Shown in pieces: positions 63,380-64,000 of a DNA stretch of 64,000 nucleotides. The notes beneath the pieces were generated by a model. That model was not told the origin of the DNA. It ran no database searches and saw only the letters and a list, made by a program, of their open reading frames with translations. Each line of letters opens with the position of its first letter. The first letter of the stretch is position 1. Source of the stretch: Caulobacter vibrioides OR37 (GTDB lineage Bacteria > Pseudomonadota > Alphaproteobacteria > Caulobacterales > Caulobacteraceae). The stretch covers positions 124,001 to 188,000 of the forward strand of contig NZ_APMP01000005.1 in the NCBI RefSeq assembly GCF_000372645.1, given 5' to 3'. Made by a program: the position numbers and the translations under genes.

Positions 63380-64000
63380 TTACGCCTCGTCCGGCTCGGG
63401 CATCCCCATCATGTGGAAGCCGGCGTCGACGTGGACGACTTCGCCCGTGGTCGACTTGCCAAGATCCGAGACCAGCCACAGGGCGCAACCGGCGACGCCC
63501 TCCATGGAGGTGTCTTCCTTCATGGCCGAGAACGCGCGGCCCTGAGCGATCATGCCGCGGCCGCCCGAGATGCCGGCCAGGGCCAGGGTGCGCATGGCGC
63601 CGGCCGAGATGGCGTTGGCGCGGATGCCCTTGGGGCCTAGGTCGCGAGCGATATAGCGGGTCGAGGCCTCTAGGGCCGCCTTGGCCACGCCCATGGTGTT
63701 GTAGTTCGGGATGGTCCGCTCCGACCCCAGATAGGTCATGGTGATCAGCGAACCGCCGTTCGGCATCAGCTTGGATGCGCGCCTGGCGACGTCCACGAAG
63801 CTGAAGGCCGAGATGTTCATGGCCAGCAGGAAGCCTTCGCGGGTGGTGTTGTCCACGAACGAACCCTTCAGTTCGTTCTTGTTGGCGAAGGCGACCGAGT
63901 GAACGACGAAGTCGAGGGTCCCGAAGACCTTCTCGATCTCGGCGAAGGCCGCGTCCATCGAGGCGTCGTCGGTGACGTCGGCCGGGATCATCGTCTTGAC
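63380..64000 (-). CDS. fabI: Enoyl-[acyl-carrier-protein] reductase FabI (5' partial)
   Basis: This is the C-terminal 206 residues of the NADH-dependent enoyl-ACP reductase of fatty-acid elongation. The window cuts off the N-terminal Rossmann motif. Present are LDFVVHSVAFANKNELKGSFVDNTTREGF, the active-site segment YLGSERTIPNYNTMGVAKAALEASTRYIARDLG (Tyr and Lys seven apart as in FabI), and GIRANAISAGAMRTLALAGISGGRGMI. The C-terminus GEVVHVDAGFHMMGM is typical. FabI is the target of triclosan-like inhibitors in other bacteria. Confidence 0.95.
   Translation of the reverse strand, partial: VKTMIPADVTDDASMDAAFAEIEKVFGTLDFVVHSVAFANKNELKGSFVDNTTREGFLLAMNISAFSFVDVARRASKLMPNGGSLITMTYLGSERTIPNYNTMGVAKAALEASTRYIARDLGPKGIRANAISAGAMRTLALAGISGGRGMIAQGRAFSAMKEDTSMEGVAGCALWLVSDLGKSTTGEVVHVDAGFHMMGMPEPDEA

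Overview
The window is high-GC alphaproteobacterial chromosome, and the gene set points to Caulobacter, close to C. vibrioides/crescentus or C. segnis. The strongest indicator is a complete crescentin-like coiled-coil gene (creS, 23287-24663). It lies on the same stretch as a DnaA nearly identical to the C. crescentus protein as I remember it, the dnaK-dnaJ-mutS-glnD-ftsK block, an HfsK-like acetyltransferase and a split cytochrome c maturation cluster. These assignments come from reading motifs by eye; no database search was run.

Layout. 1-4414: cytochrome c maturation genes (ccmA partial, ccmB; ccmC, ccmD, ccmG), split by a DMT-family permease and a Spy/CpxP-like periplasmic protein. 4487-11012: small hypothetical genes, a MarR regulator with a lysine-rich tail, the septation protein A (YciB)-ftsY pair, a TRIC-type channel, and the dapF-mtaB-GFA operon. 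11158-16606: two tandem exported prolyl oligopeptidases and a FemAB/GNAT protein resembling HfsK. 16630-17566: a DUF2218 protein and a His-rich PadR regulator resembling nickel-responsive YqjI/NfeR, with a perfect inverted-repeat operator. 17807-21509: an Mla retrograde phospholipid transport operon (mlaA, C, D, E, F). 21562-23133: oxyR divergent from ahpD with an OxyR-type site between them. 23287-24663: crescentin.

24781-33085: an SRPBCC protein, a TraB/GumN protein, an M3 peptidase, glutamate racemase, an XRE regulator divergent from an NAD-epimerase with two abutting palindromes between them, exonuclease III, a candidate small RNA, and lolA. 33207-45829 (all minus strand): ftsK, glnD, mutS, an inserted-looking rhuM gene, dnaJ, dnaK. 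46162-52757: M1 aminopeptidase, alkB, dnaA with a readable promoter and about 160-nt leader, rpsT, enoyl-CoA hydratase. 52839-59565: mutM, ubiE-ubiB, an orphan membrane protein, a lipoprotein with a polymorphic-toxin-like C-terminus, coaBC, dut and a 50-residue membrane peptide. 59967-64000: an EmrAB-type efflux pair with its TetR regulator, and the 3' part of fabI.

Most of the window is core housekeeping: DNA replication and repair (dnaA, mutS, mutM, xth, alkB, dut, ftsK), protein folding (dnaKJ), envelope biogenesis (lolA, mla, murI, dapF, fabI) and ubiquinone synthesis. The parts most likely to repay study are the NfeR-like metal-sensing locus, the rhuM insertion between mutS and dnaJ, the toxin-like lipoprotein, the candidate sRNA downstream of lolA, the paired regulator palindromes at 30409-30434, and a family of AGAGC/GCTCT-bounded hairpin repeats scattered through intergenic gaps. 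No CRISPR array, tRNA, rRNA or IS element was seen.
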